Source: Schistosoma mansoni
Taxonomy: Eukaryota > Platyhelminthes > Trematoda > Strigeidida > Schistosomatidae
Direction of reading: 5' to 3'
Assembly (NCBI RefSeq): GCF_000237925.1
Contig: NW_017386043.1
Span: forward strand, 682,001-746,000
Length of the DNA: 64,000 nt
Shown: positions 61,810 to 64,000 of the stretch, piece by piece
Numbering within the stretch: the first letter of the stretch is position 1
Layout of the letters: every line of letters begins with the position of its first letter
Program-made: the position numbers and the translations under genes
Notes under the pieces: model-generated
What the model was told of the DNA's origin: nothing
The model's database searches: none
Seen by the model: only the letters and a program-made list of their open reading frames with translations

Positions 61810-62530
61810 CAAGGTCACTGAAATTTGGGGATTTCCCCCAAAGAAGGGAAATTAGGACACTAGAAAAAAAAACAAATACTAACTGATATAGCCCTAATAT
61901 ACACCTGGTTTGTAATCTACAATCTTTCGTTCCGTAGAATCTCGTAATATGCAACAGCTACACTTAGGTAATATCTAGCAGAATAGATCATCAGGTCCTT
62001 CTAATTCGCAAGGAACAATGCTAAAGTTTCGTTCTACATAAAATATCACTAGCGCTCATAATTCAGCTGAAGCCTACCATAACATCCCAATCTGGACAAC
62101 ATAGTTTCGGAAGTAAAAAGGGATGTGGGTGCTAATGGGCCCAGCAAGTTTGAAGCTTGTTACCAAAGCAGATGACGATATGAATTTGATGCTCTAACCT
62201 TCGTCACCAGCTTACGACTACGACACTTCAAGTAGAAAATGATAAAACAAACAAGGAGATGAATAAGATAGCAGTTCCTTAAAGTCAGTGTGTCGTCAGA
62301 AAAAGCCTTATTCTATAAAATTGTCTTCGTGAAGAACACCTTCTACGATGTGGAAATGAAAGCATAAGCAACAATAGACTTGACACAATAACCTTGTAGC
62401 AACGACCAACATAACGACAATGACATAAGCAAATTTTTGATTGGACAAAGTCAACACTGAATTCTAATTGGGTGGTATGAAAATCATGTTACATCGTGGT
62501 CAGGTAATTATTATAGCGGTCAACTGAGAA
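61810..62530. other. Intergenic DNA upstream of histone H1
   Basis: No gene seen. Inverted CCAAT boxes (ATTGG) occur near 62441 and 62467, within 150 bases of the H1 start; no consensus TATA box is evident, the closest being TTATTATAG near 62508. Confidence 0.45.
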
Positions 62531-62583
62531 GCAGCGATGTGCGTTCTCGTCTCCGTGTGGCAAGTTTGACTGCGGAATTGGTC

Positions 62584-63093
62584 ATGAGCGTTACGGTGTC
62601 TGTCCCGTTGAAGAAGGCGAAGTCGTCTAAATCTAAGACGCCAGCTAGTCACCCGCCAGTGATCAACATGATTACAGCGGCAATTTTGGCAGTTAAGGAT
62701 CGTAAGGGCAGTTCACTCGCTACTATCAAGAAATACATAGCCGCGAATTACAAGTTTGATGTTGAAAAGCAGGCAGCACATATTCGCCGTGGCATCGTGC
62801 ATGGTGTTGAGAAAGGTGCTCTTATACGAGTTGGGAATAAGGGAAAGGGCGCATCTGGTAGCTTCAAAGTAGCCGAAAAAAAAGTTGTTGACGCCAAACC
62901 CAAGGTTGCTAAACCGAAAACTAAAGTGCCTTCTGCTGTTAAACCCAAATCAACTCCCAAGAAACCTAAGGAAAAGAAGGTCACTAAACCGAAAGTTAAG
63001 ACTCCGAAGAAGCCTAAAGCTGCCGTGATGAAGAAGCCAGCATCTAAGAAGCCGAAGACTGCGGCTAAAAAGGTGGCACCAAAGAAGAAGTAA
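62584..63093 (+). CDS. Linker histone H1
   Basis: 169 codons, intronless. Short basic N-tail (1-21), winged-helix globular domain about 22-97 (HPPVINMITAAILAVKDRKG, SSLATIKKYIAANYKF, GALIRVGNKGKGASGSFKV), then a Lys/Pro/Ala-rich C-tail of about 70 residues with repeated KPK and KKP steps, ending KVAPKKK. It binds linker DNA at the nucleosome exit and compacts chromatin. An in-frame ATG 15 codons upstream (62539) is possible, but MSVTVSVPLKK fits known flatworm-type H1 starts better. The 3' stem-loop shows it is a replication-dependent copy. It lies 5.8 kb from H3 on the same strand, separated by RTE and CR1 tails. Confidence 0.96.
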   Translation: MSVTVSVPLKKAKSSKSKTPASHPPVINMITAAILAVKDRKGSSLATIKKYIAANYKFDVEKQAAHIRRGIVHGVEKGALIRVGNKGKGASGSFKVAEKKVVDAKPKVAKPKTKVPSAVKPKSTPKKPKEKKVTKPKVKTPKKPKAAVMKKPASKKPKTAAKKVAPKKK

Positions 63094-63145
63094 AGTGGTT
63101 TGATGGTGCCTGTATAGGTGCTGCTACTACGGAGAACGTGACAAC

Positions 63146-63161
63146 GGCCCTTTTCAGGGCC
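63146..63161 (+). terminator. Histone mRNA 3' stem-loop of H1
   Basis: GGCCCT-TTTC-AGGGCC, 52 bases after the stop codon; canonical loop. Differs from the H3 copy only at the last loop base. Confidence 0.95.
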
Positions 63162-63169
63162 AATCACCA

Positions 63170-63740
63170 ATTGGTTTTTATTTTCGTTAGTTTGTTTATC
63201 ATTATGTGTGCTATGATGGCCTACATGACGACGTGGTATGTCAGATGGATGTGTTGTCTGTCACCTGATGGAATAACGGGTTTCTCAACTGCAAAGTCGG
63301 TACGTAGTCATAAGTATGGTGTGTAGTAGTCGCTGGCAGGAATAGATCGGTTGGTTAGAGTTAGCGCGCTAAGTTCGTGACAGACTTATAAACTACGTGT
63401 CATCACATCCCGCTTATTTTTTCCGTCCTAAAAACATTCGGTCTGAATGTGGTCGCTAAACCAACTCTAAATTACGAGATTCGTAGGGGACATGCATGCT
63501 TTTAGAAAGTATTGTCTGGAATTCGGTTTTTGGTGCAATGTTTGGGGTTAGGAATTTGGATTTGTCCCTTGAAAACATCCGGTCACTCGGGACATTTTAA
63601 TGGTTACAAGGATCAAAGCCATGAGTATCTTCAAGATGATATGACAATGGGGATGTAAATTAATGGGTGTTAATTATTTAAGGGATGATAATTAGGCGCG
63701 GTTATTGTGCTCACCTGCGGAGACTGAATGTTTTTCCCAA
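63170..63740. other. Downstream flank of H1, nothing recognised
   Basis: No frame, RNA gene or repeat family identified. Confidence 0.5.
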
Positions 63741-63743
63741 GTC

Positions 63744-64000
63744 GGTCAGTCAGCTACAACACAAGTATGCATCCATCCACCAGATTCATAGAAGTGGTTA
63801 ATTCAGTGGTGGTAATATACAAAATATTTATATTAGGATATGGTATAGGACACATATGTGGAGCAGTTTTGAAAGAAGATGAGTGTATGCACCTGCACCA
63901 TATTTTACTAATGAGAGTAGGATTTTCCGAATAACAAAAAGAACCGTTAGTGAGGAAATCTTGAAGAATGGAAACAAATAAGAGTCAGGTTAACAAACTG
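63744..64000 (-). mobile_element. RTE-like 3' tail at window edge
   Basis: GGTCAGTCAGCTACAACACAAG followed by ATGCATCCATCC matches, inverted, the tail at 21060-21143 (ATAAATGTGCC...CTACGTTGTAGCTGACTGAC pattern). The rest of the element would lie beyond the window. Confidence 0.5.

Noticed and set aside
62748-63170. 140-codon minus-strand frame opposite histone H1
   Set aside because: A mirror of the Lys/Pro/Ala-rich H1 codons, giving a hydrophobic Phe/Leu/Gly-rich frame without independent support.

Overview
The window is AT-rich eukaryotic DNA from what looks like a schistosome-type blood fluke. It has small exons, long introns, two replication-type histone genes with the metazoan 3' stem-loop, and a dense load of RTE-like and CR1-like non-LTR retrotransposons of the kind known in Schistosoma. 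The species cannot be fixed from the window alone. One 200-base assembly gap (N) lies at 35641-35840.

Four host genes can be supported. (1) An IAH1-like SGNH/GDSL ester hydrolase, + strand, can be assembled from six small exons (17636-29594). All splice phases agree, giving 236 codons and all catalytic blocks; its 7.4-kb first intron is packed with mobile elements. (2) A NUDT17-like Nudix hydrolase, - strand, can be assembled from four exons (43048 down to 37026). Its Nudix box is split by an intron and perfect once joined; the 5' end is not found. (3) A replication-type histone H3 (56398-56808) and (4) a linker histone H1 (62584-63093), both + strand and both followed by the histone mRNA 3' stem-loop. 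No H4, H2A or H2B coding sequence is seen between or around them.

Layout: 1-9.5 kb is non-coding with only small dispersed repeats. 9.5-17.4 kb holds two inverted copies of an unnamed repeat, one of them split by an inserted RTE fragment, followed by a decayed CR1-like element. 17.6-29.6 kb is the esterase gene with a solo LTR, a + strand RTE-like element, an antisense and fairly intact RTE-like element, and a SINE-like repeat in its introns. 29.7-36.9 kb is a pile of antisense RTE-like remains, one interrupted by a solo LTR, with inverted repeats around the N gap. 37-43 kb is the Nudix gene with RTE fragments in its introns, one of which carries a MITE-like insert. 43.3-51.6 kb has more repeats: a near-identical LINE tail, a second copy of the solo LTR, an internally deleted RTE element and CR1 pieces. 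51.6-56 kb is mostly unrecognised. 56-63.2 kb is the histone region, with RTE and CR1 tails between H3 and H1. The last bases hold another RTE-like 3' tail.

The genes do not form a pathway: ester hydrolysis, nucleotide or CoA-type diphosphate hydrolysis and chromatin packaging are unrelated housekeeping jobs. What ties the window together is repeated insertion of a few retrotransposon families and their non-autonomous relatives.
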